This document shows positions 17,133 to 25,622 of a stretch of 64,000 bases of DNA, piece after piece (within the stretch, counting starts at the first letter, position 1; each line of letters opens with the position of its first letter). The notes beneath the pieces are model-generated. The model ran no database searches and was not told where the DNA came from. It saw only the letters and a program-made list of their open reading frames with translations. Source of the DNA: Oceanicola sp. D3 (GTDB taxonomy: Bacteria; Pseudomonadota; Alphaproteobacteria; Rhodobacterales; Rhodobacteraceae); the NCBI RefSeq assembly GCF_006351965.1, contig NZ_CP040932.1, positions 3,989,613-4,053,612 on the forward strand. Direction: 5' to 3'. A program made the translations under genes and the position numbers.

Positions 17133-18209
17133 ATGCTCTACCGTGAGGCCGGCGACTTCAAAACGAGTTACGCCGCAGACAACCAGACCTTTCCCATCAA
17201 GTTCGACCGCTGGCGTTATTACGCGATTCTGGTGGTGGCCTTCGGCGTCGTGCCCTTCATCATCAACGACTACTGGGTGAGCGCGGTTTTCCTGCCCTTC
17301 CTGATCTATGCCATCGCCGCAATCGGGCTGAACATCCTCACCGGATACTGTGGACAGGTCAGCCTTGGCACCGGCGGGTTCATGGCTGTGGGGGCCTATG
17401 CCTGCTACAAGCTGATGACGGCCTTTCCGGATGTCAGCATCTTCTTTCACATCATCCTTGCGGGCGGCGTGACGGCGGGCGTGGGCATTCTGTTTGGCCT
17501 GCCGAGCCTGCGGATCAAGGGGTTTTACCTTGCCGTGGCCACGCTGGCGGCGCAGTTCTTTCTGGTCTGGCTCTTCAACCGGGTGCCGTGGTTTTACAAC
17601 TACTCGGCCACCGGGCAGATCAGCGCGCCAGAGCGCACGATCTTCGGCATCAAGATCACCGGCGCCGAAACCGAAGCCTGGGCGACCTATCTGTTCTGCC
17701 TTGTCTTCGTGGTGCTGCTGGCCCTGCTGGCGCGCAACCTCACCCGGGGCACGGTGGGCCGCAAGTGGATGGCGATCCGTGACATGGATATCGCCGCGGA
17801 GATCATCGGGGTAAATCCGCTAACCGCGAAGCTCTCGGCCTTTGCGGTCTCATCCTTCTTTATCGGCATCGCGGGGGCGCTGTTCTTCTCTGTCTATCTC
17901 GGCGCGGTCGAGGTGGGCGAGGTCTTTGGCATCAACAAGAGCTTCCTCGTGCTGTTCATGGTGATCATCGGCGGGCTGGGCTCTATCTTCGGCAGCTTTG
18001 CGGGCGCGGCCTTCTTGGTGCTGTTGCCGGTGCTGCTGAAAAACGTCTTCGTCGGCACGCTGGGCTGGCCAACCGATCTGGCGGCGCATCTGGAGTTCAT
18101 GATCATCGGCGGGCTTATCATCGTGTTCCTGATCGCCGAACCGCATGGGCTGGCGCAGCTTTGGCGGGTGGCGAAGGAGAAGCTGAGGCTCTGGCCGTTC
18201 CCGCACTGA
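17133..18209 (+). CDS. livM: Branched-chain amino-acid-type ABC transporter permease (LivM-like)
   Basis: A 358-residue multi-pass permease with the LivM hallmarks NILTGYCGQVSLGTGGFMAVGAY cut by helices (about residues 60-85), LPSLRIKGFYLAVATLA, and GRKWMAIRDMDIAAEIIG, the cytoplasmic loop that meets the ATPases. GGAGG lies about nine bases before the ATG. The gene follows the inverted membrane gene and precedes livK by 159 bases that include a hairpin repeat. Confidence 0.92.
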   Translation: MLYREAGDFKTSYAADNQTFPIKFDRWRYYAILVVAFGVVPFIINDYWVSAVFLPFLIYAIAAIGLNILTGYCGQVSLGTGGFMAVGAYACYKLMTAFPDVSIFFHIILAGGVTAGVGILFGLPSLRIKGFYLAVATLAAQFFLVWLFNRVPWFYNYSATGQISAPERTIFGIKITGAETEAWATYLFCLVFVVLLALLARNLTRGTVGRKWMAIRDMDIAAEIIGVNPLTAKLSAFAVSSFFIGIAGALFFSVYLGAVEVGEVFGINKSFLVLFMVIIGGLGSIFGSFAGAAFLVLLPVLLKNVFVGTLGWPTDLAAHLEFMIIGGLIIVFLIAEPHGLAQLWRVAKEKLRLWPFPH

Positions 18210-18220
18210 GCGGGGCGGGT

Positions 18221-18239
18221 GGTGGGCAGATTGCCCACC
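18221..18239. repeat. Dispersed hairpin repeat, copy 1
   Basis: GGTGGGCA, GAT, TGCCCACC: perfect 8-bp arms with a three-base loop, followed by CTACC. It lies between livM and livK, where a hairpin could shield the upstream mRNA or lower read-through. Other copies are at 25497, 29429 and 46142. Confidence 0.8.
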
Positions 18240-18368
18240 CTACCGATTGCTTCGGGCCGCAGCGCCCGGACAAAGGGTTGGCCCACCGCACGGGCCGAGG
18301 AGGAGGAGACCGGGGGAAAACCCTGGCGCGCAACGCAACATCGGACCAACCAAGGGAGGAGACACCCG

Positions 18369-19652
18369 ATGAGACTGAAACTAGCAACACTGGCGCTTGG
18401 CGCGGTGATGGCCGCCGCTCCGGCGATGGCAGAGATCACCATGTCGGCGCTGAGCTACCGCACCGGCCCCTACGCGGCCAACGGCATTCCGTTTGCGGAT
18501 GGCTATCAGGACTACTTCACCCTGCTCAACGAGCGGGACGGCGGCATTGGCGGCGAGATGATCAACCTCGTCGAATGCGAGACCGGCTACAACACCGAGA
18601 AGGGCGTGGAGTGCTATGAATCCACCAAGGGTGAGGGCGTTCTGGTTTACCAGCCGCTGTCGACCGGGATCACCTATCAGCTGATCCCCAAGGCCACCGC
18701 TGACGGCATCCCGATGCACACGATGGGCTATGGCCGCACCTCGGCCAAGAACGGTGCTGTGTTTCCGTGGGTGTTCAACTATCCGGCCAACTATTGGGAT
18801 GGCGCCTCTATTGCCATCACGCATATCGCCAACGAAGAGGGCGGCGACCTGAGCGGCAAGAAGGTGGCGCTGGTCTATCACAACTCCGCCTATGGCAAGG
18901 AGCCGATCCGCACGCTGGAGAGCCTCGCCGAAAAGCACGGCTACGAGCTGATGCTGCTGCCGGTCGATCACCCGGGCCAGGAGCAGAAGAGCCAGTGGCT
19001 GCAGATCCGCCGGGAGAAGCCCGACTACGTGATCATGTGGGGCTGGGGCGTGATGAACCAGGTGGCGATTCAGGAGGCGGTGAACATCCGTTTCCCGATG
19101 GATCATTTCATCGGCATCTGGTGGTCCGGCTCTGAGAATGACGTGCTGCCCGCCGGTGATGGTGCCGATGGCTACAAGGCGCTGACCTTCCACAACCTCG
19201 GCATGGAATACCCGGTCTATGACGACCTGAAGACCCATGTGGTCGACAAGGGGCTTGCCGCCGGCGCGGGAGACCAGCTGGGCACGGCGCTGTACAATCG
19301 GGGCATGTATGCCGCGATGCTGGCCGCCGAAGCGGTGAAGACGGCGCAAGAGCTGAGCGGCGACACCGCCATCAGCCCGGCGCAGATGCGCGACGGCATG
19401 GAGAACCTCGAGATCACCGAAGCCAAGATGGCCGCTCTCGGCCTGCCCGGCTTTGGCCCCGAGTTCACCGTCAGCTGCGAAAACCACGGCGGCAACGGCT
19501 TTGGTGCCGTGGCGCAGTGGGATGCAGCCGCCAAGAAGTGGAGCCTGATCACCGACTACTACCAGTCCGATCTGGAGATCCTCGCGCCGCTGATCGAGGA
19601 AGACAGCGCGGCCTATGCCGCCGAGGCGGGCGTGGAGCCGGCCTGCAACTGA
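18369..19652 (+). CDS. livK: Periplasmic substrate-binding protein of the Liv-type transporter (LivK-like)
   Basis: A 427-residue binding protein with a clear signal peptide (MRLKLATLALGAVMAAAPAMA). The type-I periplasmic binding fold shows GGEMINLVECETGYN, a hinge segment GKKVALVYHNSAYGKEP and an aromatic-rich C-lobe (IGIWWSGSENDV). Paired cysteines (ECETGYNTEKGVEC) suggest a disulfide. Such proteins deliver ligands to LivHM; many relatives bind aromatic or aliphatic acids instead of amino acids, and the tryptophan-rich pocket region would allow that. GGAGGAG precedes the ATG. The stop lies 98 bases before livF. Confidence 0.9.
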   Translation: MRLKLATLALGAVMAAAPAMAEITMSALSYRTGPYAANGIPFADGYQDYFTLLNERDGGIGGEMINLVECETGYNTEKGVECYESTKGEGVLVYQPLSTGITYQLIPKATADGIPMHTMGYGRTSAKNGAVFPWVFNYPANYWDGASIAITHIANEEGGDLSGKKVALVYHNSAYGKEPIRTLESLAEKHGYELMLLPVDHPGQEQKSQWLQIRREKPDYVIMWGWGVMNQVAIQEAVNIRFPMDHFIGIWWSGSENDVLPAGDGADGYKALTFHNLGMEYPVYDDLKTHVVDKGLAAGAGDQLGTALYNRGMYAAMLAAEAVKTAQELSGDTAISPAQMRDGMENLEITEAKMAALGLPGFGPEFTVSCENHGGNGFGAVAQWDAAAKKWSLITDYYQSDLEILAPLIEEDSAAYAAEAGVEPACN

Positions 19653-19750
19653 TGTGACTGCTCCCGGCCGGACCGTTCCGGCCGGGAGACCCTTTGGGCC
19701 ATTTTCGAGAAAGACCGGGGGCGCCCTGCCGCCGGAAGGAGAGCCAGACC

Positions 19751-20578
19751 ATGCTGGATGCCGCCAAGCCCGACGCCGAGACGCTGCTGGAGGTCAACAA
19801 CATCGAGGTGATCTACAACCATGTGATCCTCGTTCTGAAGGGCGTGAGCCTGAAGGTGCCCAAGGGCGGCATCACCGCGCTGCTGGGCGGCAATGGGGCG
19901 GGCAAGACCACCACGCTGAAGGCAATCAGCGGCTTGCTGCGCTCGGAGCGCGGCGAAATCACCAAGGGCAGCATCACCTATCGCGGTGACAGGCTGACCG
20001 GAGAGGATCCGGCGGCGCAGGTGAAGAGCGGCATCATTCAGGTGATGGAGGGCCGGCACTGCTTTGAGCATCTGACGGTGGAGGAAAACCTGCTGACCGG
20101 CGCCTACACACGGAGCGACGGGCGCGGGGCCACCGATGCCGATTTGCAGATGGTGTATGACTATTTCCCGCGGCTGAAAGAGCGGCGGAAGAGCCAGGCG
20201 GGCTACACGTCGGGCGGTGAGCAACAGATGGTGGCGATTGGCCGGGCGCTGATGAGCCGCCCCGAGACGATCCTGCTGGACGAGCCGAGCATGGGCCTCG
20301 CGCCGCAGCTGGTGGAGCAGATCTTCGACATCGTGCGGCGGCTGAACGAAGAGCAGGGCGTGACCTTCCTGCTGGCCGAGCAAAACACCAACGTCGCCCT
20401 GCGGTTTGCCCATTACGGGTATATCCTCGAGAGCGGAAGGATCGTGATGGACGGCCCCGCCGCCGAGCTGCGCGAGAACCCGGATGTGAAGGAATTCTAT
20501 CTCGGGATGAGCGAAGAGGGCCGAAAGAGCTTCCGCGATGTGCGCAGCTACCGGAGACGCAAGAGGTGGCTCGCCTGA
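19751..20578 (+). CDS. livF: Liv-type ABC transporter ATP-binding protein (LivF-like)
   Basis: A 275-residue ABC ATPase with Walker A GGNGAGKT, signature YTSGGEQQMVAIGRAL, Walker B TILLDEPSMGL, the LivF-specific VMEGRHCFEHLTVEENL and the switch histidine position occupied as LLAEQNT (Gln, usual for LivF). The C-terminus has a short basic tail, RSYRRRKRWLA. GGAAGGAGAG precedes the ATG. It completes a full five-gene importer. Confidence 0.92.
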   Translation: MLDAAKPDAETLLEVNNIEVIYNHVILVLKGVSLKVPKGGITALLGGNGAGKTTTLKAISGLLRSERGEITKGSITYRGDRLTGEDPAAQVKSGIIQVMEGRHCFEHLTVEENLLTGAYTRSDGRGATDADLQMVYDYFPRLKERRKSQAGYTSGGEQQMVAIGRALMSRPETILLDEPSMGLAPQLVEQIFDIVRRLNEEQGVTFLLAEQNTNVALRFAHYGYILESGRIVMDGPAAELRENPDVKEFYLGMSEEGRKSFRDVRSYRRRKRWLA

Positions 20579-20579
20579 G

Positions 20580-21149
20580 ATGGGTGACCGCGTCTGGTAT
20601 ATCGCGCGGCCCGGGCCGACGCCGGAGGATGTGGATGAGCGGGTTGCCCGTTTGATCGCGGCGATGAAGGCGGCGGGGCTGATCGCGGGAGAGAATGACC
20701 CGGATTCGGTTCTGATCGCGGCGCAGGGGCCAGCCTATCGGCCCGGACCTCGAGCAGAAGAGTCGCTGCCGCCCGGCTATGGCCGAACCTCGGAGCTGCG
20801 AACCAATGGAGCGGAGTTCATCGCCGGGGCAATCTTCAACTGGAGCCCATTGAACGTGGATGAATTCACCGCGCCCTGCTGCGGAACGCGGATCGACGCG
20901 GGCGAGATTGTCGACACGCTTGGAACGGCGGCGGGCGTAGAGAAAGACTTTTCCGCCACCGCCGTGACCTGCCCGCATTGCGGCGCGCAAAGTGGTGTGA
21001 ACGCCTGGGCCGGCGACGGCTTTCTGCTGGCCGGTTGCGGTGTGAAGCTGTGGAACTGGCAGGTGATTCCCGAAGTTCTCGACCCTGTACGCAAGCTCGC
21101 ACGCGAGGCATTGGGGCCAGAGCTTGTGGAAGACGGTTACAAGATATGA
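20580..21149 (+). CDS. Hypothetical protein with Zn-ribbon-like cysteines, 189 residues
   Basis: The ATG lies one base after the livF stop, so translation is likely coupled. The C-terminal half carries cysteines at 100, 101, 131, 134 and 153, with CCGTR and CPHCG spaced as in a zinc ribbon. The N-terminal part (RPGPTPEDVDERVARLIAAMKAAGL) is helical. No signal peptide or membrane segment is seen, so a cytoplasmic protein is expected. It could be a small accessory of the transporter or ligase system; I recognise no named family. Confidence 0.65.
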   Translation: MGDRVWYIARPGPTPEDVDERVARLIAAMKAAGLIAGENDPDSVLIAAQGPAYRPGPRAEESLPPGYGRTSELRTNGAEFIAGAIFNWSPLNVDEFTAPCCGTRIDAGEIVDTLGTAAGVEKDFSATAVTCPHCGAQSGVNAWAGDGFLLAGCGVKLWNWQVIPEVLDPVRKLAREALGPELVEDGYKI

Positions 21150-21152
21150 GCG

Positions 21153-21220
21153 AAGGCGGGACACGTCCCGCCTTGCGGGGTGCGGCGCCGGGCCTTGCGC
21201 GTGGCGGGACCAGTCCCGCC
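21153..21220. repeat. Two hairpins of a second repeat type between convergent genes
   Basis: AAGGCGGGAC-AC-GTCCCGCCTT (21153-21174) and GGCGGGAC-CA-GTCCCGCC followed by CTACG (21203-21220) form strong hairpins. They fill the gap between two convergent genes and may act as a bidirectional terminator. The CTACG tail resembles that of the GGTGGGCA repeat family. Confidence 0.6.
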
Positions 21221-22096
21221 CTACGCCTCGGCCTCGGCGCGCATTTCGGCGATGCGTTCCAGCGCCTCTTCTCGGGTATTGCGGATGTTGGGCTCAAAAT
21301 CCTGGCTTTCGGAGCGCAGGCGAATGTCGGCCTCGGTTTCGCTGCCCGGTGCGTAGCGCACCGAGCCGAGCGAGGCCGCGAGGTTGAGCCGTTTGCCGCG
21401 GGAGGCATAGCGGACCCATGCGGCAGGCTCGATGCGGCAGCCCTCGTAGTTGATCAGGAAAAACCACTTGCGATCTGTCTCCATGATCCGCTCTTCGATG
21501 TGGTCATAGACATCATCGACATCCCGGGCGTTGGCGAAGGTGAATTGCGAGAAATCCACCTCCATGATCACCTCCTCGGGCCGAAAGGCGATGCGGCGGC
21601 GAATGTCTTCAGGCCCGTGGCTGGGTGTATGCACGATGCGGCGCTGGCGGGTGTTCTTGAACGTCTTGAGCCGGGCCAACGCGCTGTCACGGTCCGGCAG
21701 GAGGTTGGCATCAAAGTTCTCGGTGCCCGCCGAGCGCTCGATCTGGGCGCGGGTGGCCTCGCCAACGTCAAACCGGACGGTGCCCATGGAATAGGCGAGG
21801 TTGAGCGCCCTGCCCCGCCGCGCAAAGGCGATCCAAGCTTCCGGATCAATCCGGTTGTCGGAGTAATCGACAAGGAAAAACCACTTGTCTTCGCCACTCG
21901 CGGCAATGCGCTCTTCGATCCGATCGTAGAAGCGATTGACGGCGCGGGAGTTGGTGAAATGCAGGCCGGAAAAATCGGCCTCCATGATCGCCTCCGCCTC
22001 GTGAAAGGAAATGCGCGCGTCGAGAAACGCATCGGAGAGGGCAGCGCGGGTTGCGGCAAGCTGGGGCATAGGCCGGGGCCTTTCGTAAACAGACAT
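21221..22096 (-). CDS. Tandem-duplicated hypothetical protein (two about 118-residue repeats)
   Basis: The 291-residue protein consists of two homologous units, about 29-146 and 169-286. Both show DFS, YDxIEERI, KWFFLxxY, RIxPxAW and RGxxLNLAxSxGxVR. Each unit predicts as strand, helix, strand, helix, loosely resembling SpoIIAA/STAS-like domains, but I cannot assign the family firmly. No signal peptide is present. It is transcribed against the Liv genes and divergent from the PaaK-like gene, so it separates that ligase from livF. A regulatory or protein-binding role is possible but not shown. Confidence 0.7.
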   Translation of the reverse strand: MSVYERPRPMPQLAATRAALSDAFLDARISFHEAEAIMEADFSGLHFTNSRAVNRFYDRIEERIAASGEDKWFFLVDYSDNRIDPEAWIAFARRGRALNLAYSMGTVRFDVGEATRAQIERSAGTENFDANLLPDRDSALARLKTFKNTRQRRIVHTPSHGPEDIRRRIAFRPEEVIMEVDFSQFTFANARDVDDVYDHIEERIMETDRKWFFLINYEGCRIEPAAWVRYASRGKRLNLAASLGSVRYAPGSETEADIRLRSESQDFEPNIRNTREEALERIAEMRAEAEA

Positions 22097-22211
22097 GACT
22101 CGCGCGCTTGTGGACTATGCCACGGCCCGCGTGTCAGACCAGAGGTTGAGATGCCGCAGCGGCAACCTTGGCGGCGAACCGCCCAACCGGCAGCAATCTG
22201 AGGAGGACAAT

Positions 22212-23423
22212 ATGGACAAGAGCGAGGCCGAGTGGCGCAGCGCAGAGGCGCGGGTGGCTGATCTGGCTGAGGCACTGCCGCGGCAGGTGGCATTGGCGCA
22301 GGGGCTGCCGGGGTACGCGGCGCTGGCGGGTGTCGATGCCGGCTCGGTGACCGGGGCCGAGGAGCTGGCCGCCCTGCCGGTGCTGCGCAAGGGTGCGCTG
22401 ATGGAGGCGCAGGCCGCGCGGCGGCCCTTGGGTGGGCTGACCACGGTGGAGGCCACGGGCTTTACCCATCTGTTCCAGTCGCCGGGGCCGATCTATGAGC
22501 CCGGCATGACCAACGCGGAGGATTGGTGGCGCTTCGCCCCCTTCCTGCGGGCTGTCGGCATTGGCGCGGGTGATGTGGTGCAGAACTGCTTTGCCTACCA
22601 CCTGACCCCGGCGGGGATGATGTTTGACAACGGCGCGCGCGCGGTGGGCGCGGCGGTGATCCCGGCAGGCACGGGGCAGACGGAGTTGCAAGTGCGGGCC
22701 GCTGCCGACCTTGGCGCAACCGCCTATGCGGGCACGCCGGATTACCTGAAGGTGATACTGGAAAAGGCCGACGAAATGGGCGTGAGCCTTGGCATCACCC
22801 GCGCGGCGGTGTCGGGCGGGGCGCTGTTTCCGAGCCTGCGCGATTGGTATGCCGAGCGCGGCATCACCTGCCTGCAATGCTACGCCACCGCCGATCTGGG
22901 CAATATCGCCTATGAGAGCAGCCCCGAGAGCGGGCTGATCGTGGCCGAGGGCGTGGTGGTGGAAATCGTCACGCCTGGCACGGGCGACGTGGTGCCCGAG
23001 GGCGAAGTGGGCGAGGTGGTGGTGACCACGCTGAACCCCGATTACCCGCTGATCCGTTTTGCCACGGGCGATCTTTCTGCCGTGCTCCCGGGCCAGAGCG
23101 ATTGCGGGCGCACGAATGGGCGCATCAAGGGCTGGATGGGCCGGGCGGACCAGACCGCGAAGATCAAGGGCATGTTCGTGCGGCCCGAGCAGGTGGCCGA
23201 GCTTGTGTCTCGCACCGGCGCGGCCAAGGCGCGGGTCACGGTGACGCGCGACGATGAGCGCGATGTGATGGCCGTGGCCTTCGAATCGGAGGGCGGAAGC
23301 GAGGCCACGCTGGCCGAAGCGGTGCGCGAGATCCTGAAACTTTCTGGTGAGGTCACCATTCATCCCTTGGGAAGCCTGCCGAAAGACGGCAAAGTGATAG
23401 ACGACCAGAGAAGTTACGACTGA
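22212..23423 (+). CDS. PaaK-like (phenylacetate-CoA ligase family) adenylating protein
   Basis: A 403-residue member of the PaaK family of adenylate-forming enzymes, shorter than AMP-ligases of the acyl-CoA synthetase type. The C-terminal part is typical (DYPLIRFATGDLSAVL, GRADQTAKIKGMFVRPEQV, final GKVIDDQR). At the P-loop position the expected S/T-S-G-T-T-G is replaced by FQSPGPIYEPG (residues 88-98), so ATP handling may be altered. AGGAGG precedes the ATG. It has its own promoter region (22097-22211), separated from livF by the opposite-strand gene. Its substrate is unknown. Confidence 0.85.
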   Translation: MDKSEAEWRSAEARVADLAEALPRQVALAQGLPGYAALAGVDAGSVTGAEELAALPVLRKGALMEAQAARRPLGGLTTVEATGFTHLFQSPGPIYEPGMTNAEDWWRFAPFLRAVGIGAGDVVQNCFAYHLTPAGMMFDNGARAVGAAVIPAGTGQTELQVRAAADLGATAYAGTPDYLKVILEKADEMGVSLGITRAAVSGGALFPSLRDWYAERGITCLQCYATADLGNIAYESSPESGLIVAEGVVVEIVTPGTGDVVPEGEVGEVVVTTLNPDYPLIRFATGDLSAVLPGQSDCGRTNGRIKGWMGRADQTAKIKGMFVRPEQVAELVSRTGAAKARVTVTRDDERDVMAVAFESEGGSEATLAEAVREILKLSGEVTIHPLGSLPKDGKVIDDQRSYD

Positions 23424-23452
23424 GGGCCGCTCGAACGGCCCGGGAGGCGGGC

Positions 23453-25102
23453 ATGAGACGAGCAATCCTTTTGACACTGGCGCTGGTGGCCGGGCCTGCG
23501 ATGGCCGACCGGGCATTTATCCTCGGCCAGCCCGAGAGCGGGCGCGGGCTGTTTGGCGGCTCTGCGCCAGACCTTGCCGCCGCTTATGAGGGCGCGGGCT
23601 TTGCGGTGATCGGCGGCAGCCCGGCCACGGCGGAGCTGATGCGCGAGGGGCTGGCGCGGTTCTTGAGCGGCGTGGAGGGCGAGCGGAGGCTGGTGATCCA
23701 TCTCAGCGGGCCTTTCGTGCGCTCCGGCAGCGACACGTGGCTGATGGCGGATGATGCCAAGGCACCAAACCTCGCCACCGTCGCAGGCCAAGGGCTTGCC
23801 CTTTCAACCGTGCTGCAGATTGCCGCCGAGGTGCCGGGGCAATCGCTTGTGCTCATCGGCGCGGCGGGCGCGCCAGAAGAGCTTGGCCCCGGCCTCACCG
23901 CCGGGATCGGGCCGCTCGATATTCCGCAAGGGGTGACGGTGATCCGTGGCCGATCTGCCGAGGTTGGGGCCTTTGCCGTGGGGCCGCTGATGGAGCGGGG
24001 GCAGAGCCTCTCTGCCCTCGTGGCCGGTGCCGAGGATGTAACCGGCGAGGGCTTCTTGTCGGCGGCAACGATCTGGCGGCCCGAGGGGGAAGATCCGGTG
24101 GAGACCGGCAGCAACGAAGAGCCAGTGGCCGATGCGGCGGAGGTGGAACGCGCCGTGTGGGAGAGCGCGGTGGATGCCGACAGCAAGGACGCCTACCTTG
24201 GCTACCTCGCGCGCTACCCGCTGGGACAGTTTGCCGACGAGGCGCGCAAGGCGATTGCCGAGATCGAGGCCGAGCCCTTCCGCGCCGAGCGCAAGGCCGA
24301 AGAAGCGCTCGACCTGTCGCGCGACGAGCGGCGGCAGATCCAGCGCAACCTGACAGTGCTGGATTACAAGCCACGCGGGATCGACGGCATCTTTGGCCCC
24401 GGCACACGCGGCGCGATCAAGGCGTTTCAGGAGAAAAACGGCTTTCCGCCCTCCACCTACCTCACGCGCCAGCAGATCACCCGGCTGGCCCAGCAGGCCG
24501 AGCGGCGCAGCGCCGAGCTTGAGGCCGAGGCCGAACGGCGGCGGCTGGAGGCTGAGCGGGCTGACCGTGCCTATTGGGAAGTTACCGGCGCGGCGGGCGA
24601 TGAGGCCGGGCTGCGGGTGTATCTGAAGAAGTATCCTGACGGGATCTACTCGGACATTGCCGAGGAGCAGCTGGCCATCATCGAGGAAGACAAGCGCCGC
24701 GAAGCCGCCGCACAGGACCGCGCGGCATGGGATGTGGCGGTGAAGGGCAACACCGTGGCCAGCTATCGCGCCTACCTTGTGGCCTATCCTGAGGGGGCCT
24801 TTGCCGAGGAGGCGCGGGCGCAGATCGACAAGCTCACCGAAGAGGCCAGCCCCGACCGGCAGGAAGCCGAAGAGCGGGAGGCCGCCCTTGGCCTGCCGCA
24901 GTTCACCAAGGTTCTGGTCGAACGGCGGCTGGCGCAGCTCGGGCTGGAGCCGGGGCCGACGGACGGGCAGTTTGATGACCAGACCCGCCGCGCCATCCGC
25001 CGCTTCCAACGCGACCGGGAGCTGGAGGTGACGGGCTATCTGGACGAGGCCACGGTGAGCCGGATGCTTTCGGATGCGGGCATCAGGATCATCCGCGACT
25101 AA
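23453..25102 (+). CDS. Secreted caspase-like/peptidoglycan-binding-domain protein
   Basis: A 549-residue exported protein (signal peptide MRRAILLTLALVAGPAMA). Residues about 20-165 resemble a caspase-type fold, but the catalytic His appears lost (HLSGPFV where SGH is usual), so it is probably inactive. Two PF01471-type peptidoglycan-binding domains lie at about 288-347 and 477-541, with GIDGIFGPGTRGAIKAFQ and PTDGQFDDQTRRAIRRFQ. Three repeats of the form W-x-AYxxYLxxYPxGxFA sit at about 229-268, 373-412 and 424-462. It likely binds cell wall in the periplasm. GGGAGG precedes the ATG, which lies 29 bases after the PaaK-like gene. Confidence 0.78.
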   Translation: MRRAILLTLALVAGPAMADRAFILGQPESGRGLFGGSAPDLAAAYEGAGFAVIGGSPATAELMREGLARFLSGVEGERRLVIHLSGPFVRSGSDTWLMADDAKAPNLATVAGQGLALSTVLQIAAEVPGQSLVLIGAAGAPEELGPGLTAGIGPLDIPQGVTVIRGRSAEVGAFAVGPLMERGQSLSALVAGAEDVTGEGFLSAATIWRPEGEDPVETGSNEEPVADAAEVERAVWESAVDADSKDAYLGYLARYPLGQFADEARKAIAEIEAEPFRAERKAEEALDLSRDERRQIQRNLTVLDYKPRGIDGIFGPGTRGAIKAFQEKNGFPPSTYLTRQQITRLAQQAERRSAELEAEAERRRLEAERADRAYWEVTGAAGDEAGLRVYLKKYPDGIYSDIAEEQLAIIEEDKRREAAAQDRAAWDVAVKGNTVASYRAYLVAYPEGAFAEEARAQIDKLTEEASPDRQEAEEREAALGLPQFTKVLVERRLAQLGLEPGPTDGQFDDQTRRAIRRFQRDRELEVTGYLDEATVSRMLSDAGIRIIRD

Positions 25103-25127
25103 GGCCAACCCAAGGGGGAGACGAGAC

Positions 25128-25490
25128 ATGGAGAAGGTCAGCGGCATAGGCGGGTTCTTCTTCAGGTCCGAAGACCCGAAGGCGCTGGCGGCGTGGTATG
25201 AGGCGCACCTCGGCATCAACCCGGTGCCCGGCGACGACGACACGCCGCCGTGGGAGCAGGAGGCGGGGGCCACAGTGTTTGCCCCCTTCGAGAAGGTCAC
25301 GGAATACTTCGGCAACAGCGAAAAGCCCTTCATGCTGAACTTCCGGGTGCGCGACCTCGACGCGATGATCGCCCAGCTTGAGGCGGCGGGCATCGCCGTG
25401 AAGCGCGACCCGGAAAGTTACCCCAACGGTCGTTTCGCATGGCTGAACGACCCGGAAGGCAACCCGATCGAGCTGTGGGAGCTTGCCTGA
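25128..25490 (+). CDS. VOC (glyoxalase/bleomycin-resistance) family protein
   Basis: A 120-residue single-domain VOC protein with paired beta-alpha-beta-beta-beta units: FFFRSEDPKALAAWYEAHLG at the start and FAWLNDPEGNPIELWEL at the end, where the Glu in IELWE is a usual metal ligand. Such proteins isomerise or open small molecules using a divalent metal, or simply bind ligands. The substrate is not identifiable. GGGGGAGACGAGAC precedes the ATG at 25128. Confidence 0.85.
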   Translation: MEKVSGIGGFFFRSEDPKALAAWYEAHLGINPVPGDDDTPPWEQEAGATVFAPFEKVTEYFGNSEKPFMLNFRVRDLDAMIAQLEAAGIAVKRDPESYPNGRFAWLNDPEGNPIELWELA

Positions 25491-25496
25491 TCGGGT

Positions 25497-25515
25497 GGTG
25501 GGCAAATTGCCCACC
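25497..25515. repeat. Dispersed hairpin repeat, copy 2
   Basis: GGTGGGCA, AAT, TGCCCACC: same arms as copy 1 with a one-base loop change, followed by CTACG. It begins six bases after the VOC stop codon, in the VOC-SDR gap. Confidence 0.8.
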
Positions 25516-25622
25516 CTACGAGCGAGAGGCGCAGGAAACGGGTCGGCAAGGCGCAGGGTTCGGGTCGGCCTTAAGGGTGCCATCGCGGAAGGTCCGGTCA
25601 TCCGCAAACAGGAGACCGGACC

